Part shown: one piece after another, positions 25,030 to 32,394 of the stretch
How the letters are laid out: every line of letters begins with the position of its first letter
How positions within the stretch are numbered: position 1 is the stretch's first letter
From: Streptomyces sp. Ag109_O5-1
GTDB lineage: Bacteria; Actinomycetota; Actinomycetes; Streptomycetales; Streptomycetaceae
NCBI RefSeq assembly: GCF_003814875.1
Contig: NZ_RKQF01000001.1
Span: forward strand, 6,200,001 to 6,264,000
Reading direction: 5' to 3'
Length of the DNA stretch: 64,000 nucleotides
The notes under the pieces: model-generated
The model's input: the letters and a program-made list of their open reading frames with translations, nothing else
Told to the model about the DNA's origin: nothing
Databases searched by the model: none
Made by a program: the position numbers and the translations under genes

Positions 25030-25935
25030 TCAGCCCCAGTCCACGGCCGCGTGGTGGAGCCACTCGTGCGCCCGCGCCACATGCGGCATGGCGAGCGTGC
25101 CGGTACGCACGACCAGGAAGTACGTCCGCAGCGGCGGCACCGCGGGTTCGTGCAGCGCCATGACCTCACCGCGCTCCAGAGCGATGGCGCACAGATAGCG
25201 GGGCAGTACCGCGAGGCCGGCGCCGGCGACCGTACAGGCGAGGACTGCGCGCAGATCGGGCACCACGACCGTGCCGGAGGCGGCCGGGAGGGTGTCGAAC
25301 ACGGAGCCCCAATAGCGCGAGACGAACGGCAGCGACTCATGCACCTCGACGACGGGCAGGTTCTCCAGAGCGGGCGCACCCTTGTCGCGCACCGTCCCGG
25401 TGCCGATCTCCTCCGCCCAGCGCGGAGCGGCGACCAGTACGTGCTCCTCGTCGCAGAGCGCGGTGGCGGTGAGCAGGGCACCGCGCGGCCGGGCCGTACT
25501 GATGGCCAGGTCATGGTGTCCGGCGGACAGCCCTTCCAGCGTCTCCTCGGCGTTCCCGAACGAGGCGCGCAGTGCGAAACCCTGGCCGTCGTCGCCGGCG
25601 AGTTCGGTGAGGGCGGGCAGGGCGCGTTCGGCGGTGAACTCGGGCGGTCCCGCGAGGTGCAGGGTGCGCACCGAGGACTCGTCGTCGAGGCCGCGCTCCG
25701 CTATCTCCACAAGGGCGTCGAGATGCGGGGCGGCCTTGTGGGCGAGTTCGTCGCCGATGGTCGTGGGGGTCACCCCACGGGCCTGCCGCAGGAAGAGAGG
25801 GCGGCCCAACTGCCGTTCCAGGGTCCGGATCTGGGACGTCACGGCCGGCTGCGAGAGCCCGAGCAGGGCGGCGGCGCGGGTGAAGGAGCCTGCCCGGTGC
25901 ACGGTCACGAAGGTGCGCAGCAAGGCCAGATCCAT
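25030..25935 (-). CDS. LysR-family transcriptional regulator
   Basis: A 301-residue LysR regulator. Residues 1-60 form the HTH (LALLRTFVTVHRAGSFTRAAALLGLSQPAVTSQIRTLERQLG), and the rest is a type 2 periplasmic-binding-protein-like effector domain (FALRASFGNAEETLEGLSAG, VLPRYLCAIALERGEV). ATG 25935 has a GGGGAGGG-like site. The neighbouring minus-strand PLP lyase gene ends 231 bases upstream, behind a hairpin at 26088-26126. The likely -10 of this gene is TATACT near 25990. The target genes are not obvious, as no divergent neighbour exists. Confidence 0.9.
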   Translation of the reverse strand: MDLALLRTFVTVHRAGSFTRAAALLGLSQPAVTSQIRTLERQLGRPLFLRQARGVTPTTIGDELAHKAAPHLDALVEIAERGLDDESSVRTLHLAGPPEFTAERALPALTELAGDDGQGFALRASFGNAEETLEGLSAGHHDLAISTARPRGALLTATALCDEEHVLVAAPRWAEEIGTGTVRDKGAPALENLPVVEVHESLPFVSRYWGSVFDTLPAASGTVVVPDLRAVLACTVAGAGLAVLPRYLCAIALERGEVMALHEPAVPPLRTYFLVVRTGTLAMPHVARAHEWLHHAAVDWG

Positions 25936-26087
25936 CGCACGCCCTCCCCTTCCCCCCTGTCCTTGCGCCGGCCCCCGGACAGGTTCCTAAGTATAAATAA
26001 GTCGATAGGTCTCTGCCGCTACAGTGATTGGACACTGACGCAGAGTCAACTAGCCTTGGTCGCGCGGTTCTTGGCGCGCGGGAACCG

Positions 26088-26126
26088 GGACGGTCCGAGC
26101 CACGAGGGGGGAGGCTCGGACCGTCC
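26088..26126 (-). terminator. terminator of the PLP lyase operon
   Basis: A perfect 14 bp stem (26088-26101 with 26113-26126) with an 11-base loop, about 40 bases past the stop at 26167 on the minus strand. Confidence 0.75.
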
Positions 26127-26166
26127 GTTATACGTAGTCGGATCTGCGACGGCGTCCGTAATCCGG

Positions 26167-27300
26167 TCACCGATCCGACTCGTCGAGTGCGCGGAGCACA
26201 TCGGTCACCAGGTCCTCGGGATCCTCCGCCCCGACCGACAGCCGGATGAAGCCCTCCGGTACGTCGTCCCCGCCCCAGCGGCGCCGCCGCTCGGCCGTGG
26301 AGCGCACCCCGCCGAAGCTCGTCGCGTCGTCGACCAGCCGCAACAGCCCGAGAAAGCGCTCGGCACGCGCGCGCGTGGGCAGCGTGAAGGAGATCACCGA
26401 GCCGTAGCGGCGCATCTGCTGCGAGGCGATCTTGTGCGCGGGGTCGTCGGGCAGCCCCGGGTAGCGCAACCCGGTGACCTCGGGCCGCTCGCGCAGCGCC
26501 TCCGCGAGCAGCAGCGCGGTCTCGTTCTGCCGGTCCACCCGCAACTGGAGGGTGGCGAGGGAGCGGTGGGCCAGCCAGGCCTCCATCGGCCCGGAGATCG
26601 CCCCGATGATCTTGCGCCAGCGGCGCACGGCGGCCATGGCCGCCGCGTCGCGTCCGACGACGTAGCCCAGCAGGACGTCCCCGTGCCCGGTGAGCTGTTT
26701 GGTGCCGCTGGCCATGGAGAAGTCGGCGCCCAGCGCCAGCGGCCGCTGGCCGAGCGGGGTGGCGAGGGTGTTGTCGACGGCGACGAGCGCGCCACGCGCG
26801 TGTGCCGCCTCGGCGAGCCGGCGGATGTCGCACACGTCGAGCCCGGGATTGCACGGCGACTCGATCAGCAGCAGCTTCGCCCCGTCCAGGACGTCGAGCT
26901 GGGCGCCGCCCGCGGTCGGCGCGGTGCGCACCTCGATGCCGTACGCCTCCAGCTGGGCGCGGACCAGGGGGAGTACCTGGTAGCCGTCGGACGGCAGCAC
27001 CACCGCGTCACCGGCGCTCAGCTGGGAGAAGAGCACCGCCGCGATGGCCGCCACGCCGGAGGCGAACACCAGCGTCTCGACGTCGTCATCGCCAGGCGCC
27101 TCCAACTCGCCGATGGCCCGCTCCAGATGGGTCCAGGTCGGGTTCTCGTCGCGTCCATAGGCGTACGGGCCGCCCACCTCGCCCGGCAGATGGAAGTGTG
27201 CGGCGAACACCGGCCCGGGCAGGGTCGGCTCGTTCTTGACCGGCTTGGGCAGCCCCGCGCGCACCGCGCGTGTGCCCTCGCCCATGGGCGCCTCGCTCAT
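26167..27300 (-). CDS. Cys/Met-metabolism PLP-dependent enzyme (cystathionine gamma-lyase/synthase family)
   Basis: A 377-residue PLP enzyme. The conserved blocks are YAYGRDENPTWTHLE, VFASGVAAIAAVL, VDNTLATPLGQRPLALGAD and the PLP lysine in SMASGTKQLTGHGD (Lys201), then VISFTLP and SFGGVRSTAERRRRWG. It belongs to the gamma-lyase/synthase family that cleaves or forms C-S bonds in cysteine and methionine metabolism; the exact reaction cannot be read. Its ATG overlaps the ptpA stop by 4 bases (ATGA), so translation is coupled. An internal ATG five codons on is an alternative. Confidence 0.85.
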   Translation of the reverse strand: MSEAPMGEGTRAVRAGLPKPVKNEPTLPGPVFAAHFHLPGEVGGPYAYGRDENPTWTHLERAIGELEAPGDDDVETLVFASGVAAIAAVLFSQLSAGDAVVLPSDGYQVLPLVRAQLEAYGIEVRTAPTAGGAQLDVLDGAKLLLIESPCNPGLDVCDIRRLAEAAHARGALVAVDNTLATPLGQRPLALGADFSMASGTKQLTGHGDVLLGYVVGRDAAAMAAVRRWRKIIGAISGPMEAWLAHRSLATLQLRVDRQNETALLLAEALRERPEVTGLRYPGLPDDPAHKIASQQMRRYGSVISFTLPTRARAERFLGLLRLVDDATSFGGVRSTAERRRRWGGDDVPEGFIRLSVGAEDPEDLVTDVLRALDESDR

Positions 27301-27788
27301 GACGCCGTTGCCTCCACTTCGTCCCGTACCGCGGCGAGCAGGCCTTCACTCGCCGCCTCCACCATCTCAAGACACTCCTCGAAGCCGTCCAGACCGCCGT
27401 AGTACGGATCCGGTACGTCGAGGTCGTCGCCGGCGGCCGTGTCATAGGAGCGCAGCAGCCGCACTTTGCGGGCGTCCTCCTCGCTGGGGGCGAGGCGGCG
27501 CAGGGCCTTGAGATGGCCCGAGTCGAGGGCGATCACGAGGTCGAGGCGGGCGAACCAGAACGCCTGGAACTGGCGGGCGGTGTGGTCGCTGTCGTAGCCG
27601 TGCTCCTCGAGGACGCGGACGGTGCGCGGGTCGGCGCCGTCGCCCTCGTGCCAGCCGCCCGTGCCGGCACTGTCGACCTCGACGCGGTCGTCCAGCCCGG
27701 CCTCGGCCACGCGGGCGCGGAAGACGGACTCGGCCATCGGGGAACGGCAGATGTTGCCCGTGCAGACGAAGCAGACGCGGTAGGTCAT
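27297..27788 (-). CDS. ptpA: low-molecular-weight protein-tyrosine phosphatase
   Basis: A 163-residue LMW-PTP. The P-loop is CTGNICRS (Cys9-Arg15), the general-acid loop is DPYYGG (Asp127), and the HTARQF block also fits. It removes phosphate from protein tyrosines in the cytoplasm. In Streptomyces, PtpA overproduction affects antibiotic formation. It lies 7 bases after the holin-like gene and overlaps the PLP lyase gene, giving a three-gene operon. The start ATG 27788 has a plausible GGATC-type weak site, so coupling from the upstream gene is likely. Confidence 0.92.
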   Translation of the reverse strand: MTYRVCFVCTGNICRSPMAESVFRARVAEAGLDDRVEVDSAGTGGWHEGDGADPRTVRVLEEHGYDSDHTARQFQAFWFARLDLVIALDSGHLKALRRLAPSEEDARKVRLLRSYDTAAGDDLDVPDPYYGGLDGFEECLEMVEAASEGLLAAVRDEVEATAS

Positions 27789-27795
27789 CGGATCC

Positions 27796-28173
27796 TCAGT
27801 CCGAGTCGGGAAGGATCATGTTCAGGGCCCAGGACACGACCGAGATGATCAGTCCGCCCAGCACGGCGGTCCAGAACCCCTCAACGTGGAAGCTCAGGTT
27901 CAGCTTGTCGCACACCCAGGACGTCAGCAGCAGCATCAGCGCGTTGACCACCAGGGTGATCAGGCCGAGCGTGAGGATGAACAGCGGGAAGGTCAGGATC
28001 TTCACGATCGGCTTGACCAGGAAGTTCACCAGGCCGAAGACCAGGGCGACCAGGATCAGCGTCCAGACCTTCTTGGTCGTGCTGTCGCCGGTCAGGGTGA
28101 TCTTGTCGAGCAGCCACACGGCGACCGCCAGGGCGCCCGCGTTGGCGATCGTCTTGACTACGAAATTCTTCAT
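27796..28173 (-). CDS. phage-holin-superfamily-IV-like membrane protein
   Basis: A 125-residue protein with four hydrophobic segments (about 9-23, 37-55, 62-85 and 100-118). The pattern of a VFGLVNFLVKPIVKILTFPLFILTLGL core and a terminal ALNMIL matches PF04020 proteins, widespread in bacteria and not phage-specific. The function is unknown. ATG 28173 is 59 bases from the divergent cupin start and has no strong ribosome site; the frame reaches 28242 but overlaps the cupin start. It heads the ptpA operon. Confidence 0.8.
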   Translation of the reverse strand: MKNFVVKTIANAGALAVAVWLLDKITLTGDSTTKKVWTLILVALVFGLVNFLVKPIVKILTFPLFILTLGLITLVVNALMLLLTSWVCDKLNLSFHVEGFWTAVLGGLIISVVSWALNMILPDSD

Positions 28174-28232
28174 GTGTCTGATCGTGACAGACGAGATCGG
28201 ATGCAAATAGTGAGGCGAGGGCGACAACTGCG

Positions 28233-28550
28233 ATGAAGGCATTCCGGCTGGACGAACTGGAGGCGGAGCGCGCCGCCAACGAAGGGGCCTACCTGCAGTT
28301 CCTGCGGGAACGGAACATGTCCGTCGGCCTCTACGCCCTTGACGCGGGCTCGCACGACCCGCAACAGCCGCACAAGCAGGACGAGGTCTACTTCGTCGTC
28401 AGCGGCCGCGCTTCGATCACCGTCGGCATGGAGACCACGCAGGTGGCGCGGGGCAGCGTCGTGTACGTGCCCGCCGGGGTGGCCCACAAGTTCCATCACA
28501 TCAGCGAGGATCTGAGGGTTCTGGTCGTCTTCTCTCCGCCCGAGGCCTGA
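28233..28550 (+). CDS. cupin-domain protein
   Basis: A 105-residue single cupin. The first cupin motif includes HDPQQPHKQDEVYFVVSGRA (metal-type His and Glu) and the second has PAGVAHKFHHI. Such small cupins bind metal and may be dioxygenases, isomerases or sensors; the activity is not predictable. ATG 28233 follows GAGGCGAGG. It is divergent from the holin-like gene. Confidence 0.85.
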   Translation: MKAFRLDELEAERAANEGAYLQFLRERNMSVGLYALDAGSHDPQQPHKQDEVYFVVSGRASITVGMETTQVARGSVVYVPAGVAHKFHHISEDLRVLVVFSPPEA

Positions 28551-28714
28551 CCCCGGACCCCCGGGTTCCCTAGGGGAAGGGTCAGGGGAGGACAAGGGAT
28601 CGCAGGCCCCCGTACGACCCCCTCGCGGCTCTAGCATCGGGTGCAGGACATCGCATCGTGCGGGACGCACGAGACCTACGTGCCGGAGCGCACGAGAAAG
28701 CTGAGGACAGGGCA

Positions 28715-28927
28715 ATGCGAGAGATCTTCACAGGTCTGCCGTGGTGGGTGAAGTGGATCGCGGTGCCGGTCATCGCGCTGGCGGTGTTCGGCGGTCTGAT
28801 CGGCGCCGTCGTCGGCTTCCTGGCCTACCTGCTCTTCAAGGTGCTGATCTTCGTGGCGCTGGTCGGCGGACTGATCTACATCGTGCGGAAGTTCATGTCG
28901 AACTCCTCGTCCAAGAGCGACTGGTGA
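28715..28927 (+). CDS. small DUF5326-type membrane protein
   Basis: A 70-residue protein starting MREIFTGLPWWVKWIAVPVI, with two hydrophobic stretches (about 13-32 and 34-58) and a basic-polar tail. It resembles the Streptomyces DUF5326 family by recall. ATG 28715 has GAGGACAGG upstream; the longer frame to 28658 is unlikely. Its place just before ssgR is conserved in Streptomyces, but I know of no function. Confidence 0.75.
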   Translation: MREIFTGLPWWVKWIAVPVIALAVFGGLIGAVVGFLAYLLFKVLIFVALVGGLIYIVRKFMSNSSSKSDW

Positions 28928-29060
28928 CGACCGTGGGAATCGGTGTCCGGTAACAGGAATCACCGGTTCCCTCGGGGGAGGGAAGTTTCGCGCACGGGCC
29001 GACCGGGAGCGGCGACAGACGGTTAGAGTCGCTGACCCCCTCGCGCTCCGGGAGTGACCC

Positions 29061-29927
29061 TTGGCCACGCTTGACGCCACCCCCGCACCCACGGACCATC
29101 CCGCACCCCCCGCCCAACGATGTTCCAGCACACCCCCCGTGCAGCGGCCGGCCGGACCGGCCGACCCCGCACAGCCGCACTCGGCCACGCTCATCGGCTC
29201 CGTGCAGCGTGCGATGCGCCTGCTGGAATGCGTCGCCGGACACGAACACGGCGCCCCCGCCAAACAACTGGCCCGCGAGACCGGCCTCGCGCTGCCCACC
29301 GCCTACCACCTGCTGCGCACCCTGGTCCACGAGGGCTATCTGCACCGTGACAAGGGGCTGTTCTTCCTCGGTGAAGCGGCGGAGCGGCTGAGCAGCAGTG
29401 GAGCGCAGCAGAAACGTCGCAGCGCGGTCGTCGACACCCTCGCTCACTGGCGGGATTCGATCGGTGTGCCGGTGTACTACGCGATGTACCGGGACGGCGA
29501 GATCGAGGTCATCTGTGTCTCCGACTCCCCGGGTATCCCGGCGGTCGAGGAGTGGGCGGACTTCCGCGAGACCGGGCACGCGCACGCCATCGGCCAGTGT
29601 CTGCTCTCCCAGCTGGACGACAACGTCCGCCGTGACCACCTCGACCGCTACCCCGTGCAGGCGATCACCCCGTACACCGTCCGTGACGGCCATGCGCTGC
29701 TGCGGCGTCTGGAGCGGACACGGCGGATGGAGCCGGTGGTGGAGCGCCAGGAGTATGCGCTGGGCACGGTGTGTGCGGCGATTCCCATCACCGTCGGCAC
29801 CACGGCCGCCACGATGGCCATCTCCCTCCCCCTCCACCAGGCCGACCGGCTGTTGCCCGCCGCCCGGCAGTTGCAGGCCGAGGTGGGACGGCATCTGGGC
29901 TCTCTGGCGATCGCTATCAGTATCTGA
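29061..29927 (+). CDS. ssgR: IclR-family activator of ssgA
   Basis: A 288-residue IclR-type regulator. A Pro/Thr-rich head (about 1-42) precedes the winged helix (SVQRAMRLLECVAGHEHGAPAKQLARETGLALPTAYHLLRTLV). An effector domain follows with VPVYYAMYRDGEIEVICVSDSPG and TPYTVRDGHALLRRL. In S. coelicolor SsgR switches on ssgA and is needed for sporulation; its position 99 bases before ssgA identifies it here. The start shown is TTG 29061 behind GGGAG; later GTG codons near residue 48 would remove the head. TAGAGT at 29024-29029 is a good -10 candidate. Confidence 0.9.
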   Translation: MATLDATPAPTDHPAPPAQRCSSTPPVQRPAGPADPAQPHSATLIGSVQRAMRLLECVAGHEHGAPAKQLARETGLALPTAYHLLRTLVHEGYLHRDKGLFFLGEAAERLSSSGAQQKRRSAVVDTLAHWRDSIGVPVYYAMYRDGEIEVICVSDSPGIPAVEEWADFRETGHAHAIGQCLLSQLDDNVRRDHLDRYPVQAITPYTVRDGHALLRRLERTRRMEPVVERQEYALGTVCAAIPITVGTTAATMAISLPLHQADRLLPAARQLQAEVGRHLGSLAIAISI

Positions 29928-30026
29928 AAACTCACTCCTTGTGATCTGCTGTGTACGTTCAGCAAGATTTGACCACCATTACAGGGGTAAATCCCGGCCA
30001 GTCGGTGTCATATGACGGGGTAGGCG

Positions 30027-30464
30027 ATGCGCGAGTCCGTACAAGCTGAAGTCATGATGAGCTTTCTCGTCTCGGAGGAGCTCTCCTTCCGCATCCCCGT
30101 GGAGTTGTGTTACGAGACCTGTGATCCGTATGCCGTGCGGCTCACCTTCCATCTGCCCGGGGACGCGCCGGTCACCTGGGCCTTCGGCCGTGAGCTGCTG
30201 ATCGACGGGGTGGGCAGGCCGTGCGGGGAAGGCGATGTGCATATCGCGCCCGCCGACTCCGAGGTGCTGGGCGAGGTGCTGATCCGGCTTCAGGTCGGCG
30301 GTGACCAGGCGGTGTTCCGGTCCTCGGCGCCCCCGCTGGTGGCCTTCCTCGACCGCACGGACAAGCTGGTCCCGCTCGGTCAGGAAGGTGCGCTCGCCGA
30401 TTTCGACGCCCACCTCGACGAAGCCCTGGACCGCATCCTGGCCGAGGAGCAGAGCGCCGGCTGA
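30027..30464 (+). CDS. ssgA: sporulation cell-division protein SsgA
   Basis: A 145-residue SsgA-like (SALP) protein found only in morphologically complex actinomycetes. It has MSFLVSEELSFRIPVELCYE, DPYAVRLTFHLPGDAPVTWAFGREL, PPLVAFLDRTDKLVPLGQE and an acidic C-terminus. SsgA marks sites of septation and germination and acts with SsgB to place FtsZ in aerial hyphae. ATG 30027 has GGGGTAGG upstream and yields the 15.8-kDa size recalled for the S. griseus protein; ATG 30054/30057 are alternatives. Control by SsgR is expected from the family. Confidence 0.96.
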   Translation: MRESVQAEVMMSFLVSEELSFRIPVELCYETCDPYAVRLTFHLPGDAPVTWAFGRELLIDGVGRPCGEGDVHIAPADSEVLGEVLIRLQVGGDQAVFRSSAPPLVAFLDRTDKLVPLGQEGALADFDAHLDEALDRILAEEQSAG

Positions 30465-30503
30465 AGCGTTACGGCACGGGGCGCGAGGCCGCTCCGCCGA
30501 GCC

Positions 30504-30543
30504 GCCCGAGGATATGCAGGAACGCTTCTGCGCATCCTCGGGC
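30504..30543. terminator. hairpin between ssgA and the YibE/F gene
   Basis: A 16 bp imperfect stem (30504-30519 with 30528-30543; one mismatch and one wobble) lies 40 bases past the ssgA stop in a convergent gap. Confidence 0.7.
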
Positions 30544-30608
30544 CAGTGCCTGACGCTTCCGCCCTCACCGGCCGCCCACGCCCTCCCGCAGGCCCGTCCA
30601 TGGCCCTC

Positions 30609-32153
30609 TCACCGTTTCCGGCGCCGCCCCCGGCCGCCGCCGCGCGGCGGAGCGGACGCGGCCTCCACGGGGAGGACCGCCTTCTCGCCCGGCCGGTCGG
30701 CCGACACCACCAGGGCCGCGAGCAGCGTGGTGACCGGCACCGAGGCGACCAGGCCGATCGAGCCGACCAGCGTGCGCACGATCTCCTCGGCCACCAGCTC
30801 GCTGTTGGCGACCGTTGCCACGCTGCTCTGCGCGATCGAGAAGAGCAACAGCAACGGCAGCGCGGCGCCCGCATAGGCCAGGACGAGGGTGTTGACGACG
30901 GAGGCGATGTGGTCGCGTCCGATACGGATGCCCGCCCGGTACAGCCCTCGCCAGCCCATCGTCGGATTGGCCTCGTGCAGCTCCCAGACCGCCGACGTCT
31001 GGGTCACCGTCACATCGTCCAGGACTCCCAGCGAACCGATGATGACGCCGGCCAGCAGCAGACCGCTCATGTCGATCGACGGGTACAGGCCGTGGATCAG
31101 ACCGGTGCTGTCGTCGGTGTTGCCGGTGAGCGCGGCCCAGTCGATGAACTCCGAGCCGAGGACGCCGATCAGGCACAGTGAGACCAGCGTGCCGAGCACC
31201 GCCACCGAGGTCCGGGCCGACAGCCCGTGGCACATGTACAGGGCGATCAGCATGATGGCACTCGACCCGACCACCGCCACCAGCAGCGGGTTCGAGCCCT
31301 GCAGCACCGCCGGCAGGATGAACAGGGTCAGCACCAGGAAGCTGACGGCCAGCGCGACCAGCGCCATGACACCGCGCAGCCGCCCCACCACCACGACGGC
31401 GAGCGCGAAGATCCCGGCCAGCAGCGCCATCGGGAACTTCCGGTTCACATCGGTGACCGAGTACTGCAGGTCCTTCGGCGCCGAGGGCTCGTAGGCGGCC
31501 ACGACCTGCTCGCCCTGGTGCAACTGCCGTGACTGGTCGGGCTGCACGATCTCGGTGAACGTACGGCCCTTGTCCTTGCCGGTGTCGACGCGGACCGTCG
31601 CCTTCTTGCAGGTGCCGCCGGACCCCTCCTTCGTGGAACCGTCCTCGCTGGTGGAGGTGTCGCCGATCGAACCGCTCCCGGAGGCGTTGACCGACTTGCA
31701 GTCGACCGAGACGACCTTGGTGACCGTGGCCGACTGTGTCTGGCGGTCGAAGCCGACGCCGGTGCGCTCGTGCGGCGGGGCTCCGCCGGGCCACAGCACC
31801 ACCATGCCGACCACGACCGCGGCGGTGAAGGGGATGAGGATCGCCGCGATGACCTTGCGCAGATGCTTGGAGACCGGTGCGGCGGGACCGTGACTGTGGC
31901 TGTGCGAGTGACCGTGCCCGCCGCCGGACACGGAGCCGCCCTGGCCGGTGCTCCGACCGGGCGGGTGGCCGTGGGCATGGCCGGTGTCGTCGTGGTGGAC
32001 ATGGTCGTTGTCGTGTCCGTGGGAGGGCTCGTGGCTGTACTGCTGCCCCTGCCCGTGGTTGTGTCCGTCACCGGCACCGTGGCCCCCGTGGCCGGATCCA
32101 CCGCCCCGTCTTGGTTCGGGGGGTGGATAGGGGTGCTGTTGTGTCGAGGTCAC
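30609..32153 (-). CDS. YibE/F-family membrane protein with His-rich N-terminus
   Basis: A 514-residue protein. Residues 1-95 are extraordinarily rich in His, Gly, Ser and Asp (HGHDNDHVHHDDTGHAHGH-type runs). One helix (about 98-121) leads to an extracytoplasmic segment (about 125-235) with two Cys (VDCKS, GTCKK). The YibE/F domain follows with about seven helices (FPMALLAGIFALAVVVVGRLRG, GSNPLLVAVVGSSAIMLIAL, GVIIGSLGVLDDVTVTQTSAVWELHEANP). The function of the family is unknown. The His-rich tail suggests metal binding, which is inference. It is convergent with ssgA. Confidence 0.8.
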   Translation of the reverse strand: MTSTQQHPYPPPEPRRGGGSGHGGHGAGDGHNHGQGQQYSHEPSHGHDNDHVHHDDTGHAHGHPPGRSTGQGGSVSGGGHGHSHSHSHGPAAPVSKHLRKVIAAILIPFTAAVVVGMVVLWPGGAPPHERTGVGFDRQTQSATVTKVVSVDCKSVNASGSGSIGDTSTSEDGSTKEGSGGTCKKATVRVDTGKDKGRTFTEIVQPDQSRQLHQGEQVVAAYEPSAPKDLQYSVTDVNRKFPMALLAGIFALAVVVVGRLRGVMALVALAVSFLVLTLFILPAVLQGSNPLLVAVVGSSAIMLIALYMCHGLSARTSVAVLGTLVSLCLIGVLGSEFIDWAALTGNTDDSTGLIHGLYPSIDMSGLLLAGVIIGSLGVLDDVTVTQTSAVWELHEANPTMGWRGLYRAGIRIGRDHIASVVNTLVLAYAGAALPLLLLFSIAQSSVATVANSELVAEEIVRTLVGSIGLVASVPVTTLLAALVVSADRPGEKAVLPVEAASAPPRGGGRGRRRKR

Positions 32154-32286
32154 CGCCCGATCATCGCAAGAACGGCAGGGGCCCTCTGTTCACCGCGCCC
32201 GAATTGACGCTAGCGTGGAGGCACCTTTGCACACGCGGGAGCTCGGAGCACCGGGCTGAGAGGGCGCTGACCTCCGTATTCGCGAT

Positions 32287-32300
32287 GTTTCACGTGGAAC
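32287..32300. other. parS-like site (one mismatch) inside the TPP riboswitch
   Basis: GTTTCACGTGGAAC differs from parS at position 11. It lies in the variable arm of the riboswitch, 21 bp start-to-start from the next near-site. Confidence 0.6.
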
Positions 32301-32307
32301 GAGTGAT

Positions 32308-32321
32308 GTTTCACATGAAAC
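32308..32321. other. parS-like site (one mismatch) inside the TPP riboswitch
   Basis: GTTTCACATGAAAC differs from parS at position 8. With the site at 32287 it shares a direct repeat GATGTTTCAC at a 21 bp period, suggesting a tandem copy. Confidence 0.6.
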
Positions 32322-32394
32322 GCCGCCCGACGGAAGCCGCTGCGTCGACCGCCGAACCTGTTACCGGGTAATGCCGGCGTAGGGAGTAGGTCTC

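Larger units (their letters stand above)
32231..32391 (+). promoter_or_regulatory. TPP riboswitch (thi box) upstream of thiC
   Basis: The conserved parts are GGGAGCTCGG near 32237, CTGAGA at 32256-32261, TGACC at 32268-32272, ACCTG at 32356-32360 and GCCGGCGTAGGGA at 32373-32385. It binds thiamine pyrophosphate and shuts off thiC. Its 3' end abuts AGGGAGTAGG just before the ATG at 32395, so translational control is likely. The variable arm (about 32273-32355) is long and contains two parS-like sites. Confidence 0.9.

Noticed and set aside
27796..28173. Phage-holin-type protein as a sign of a prophage.
   Set aside because: The family is common in bacterial chromosomes, and no other phage gene, integrase or att site is near.
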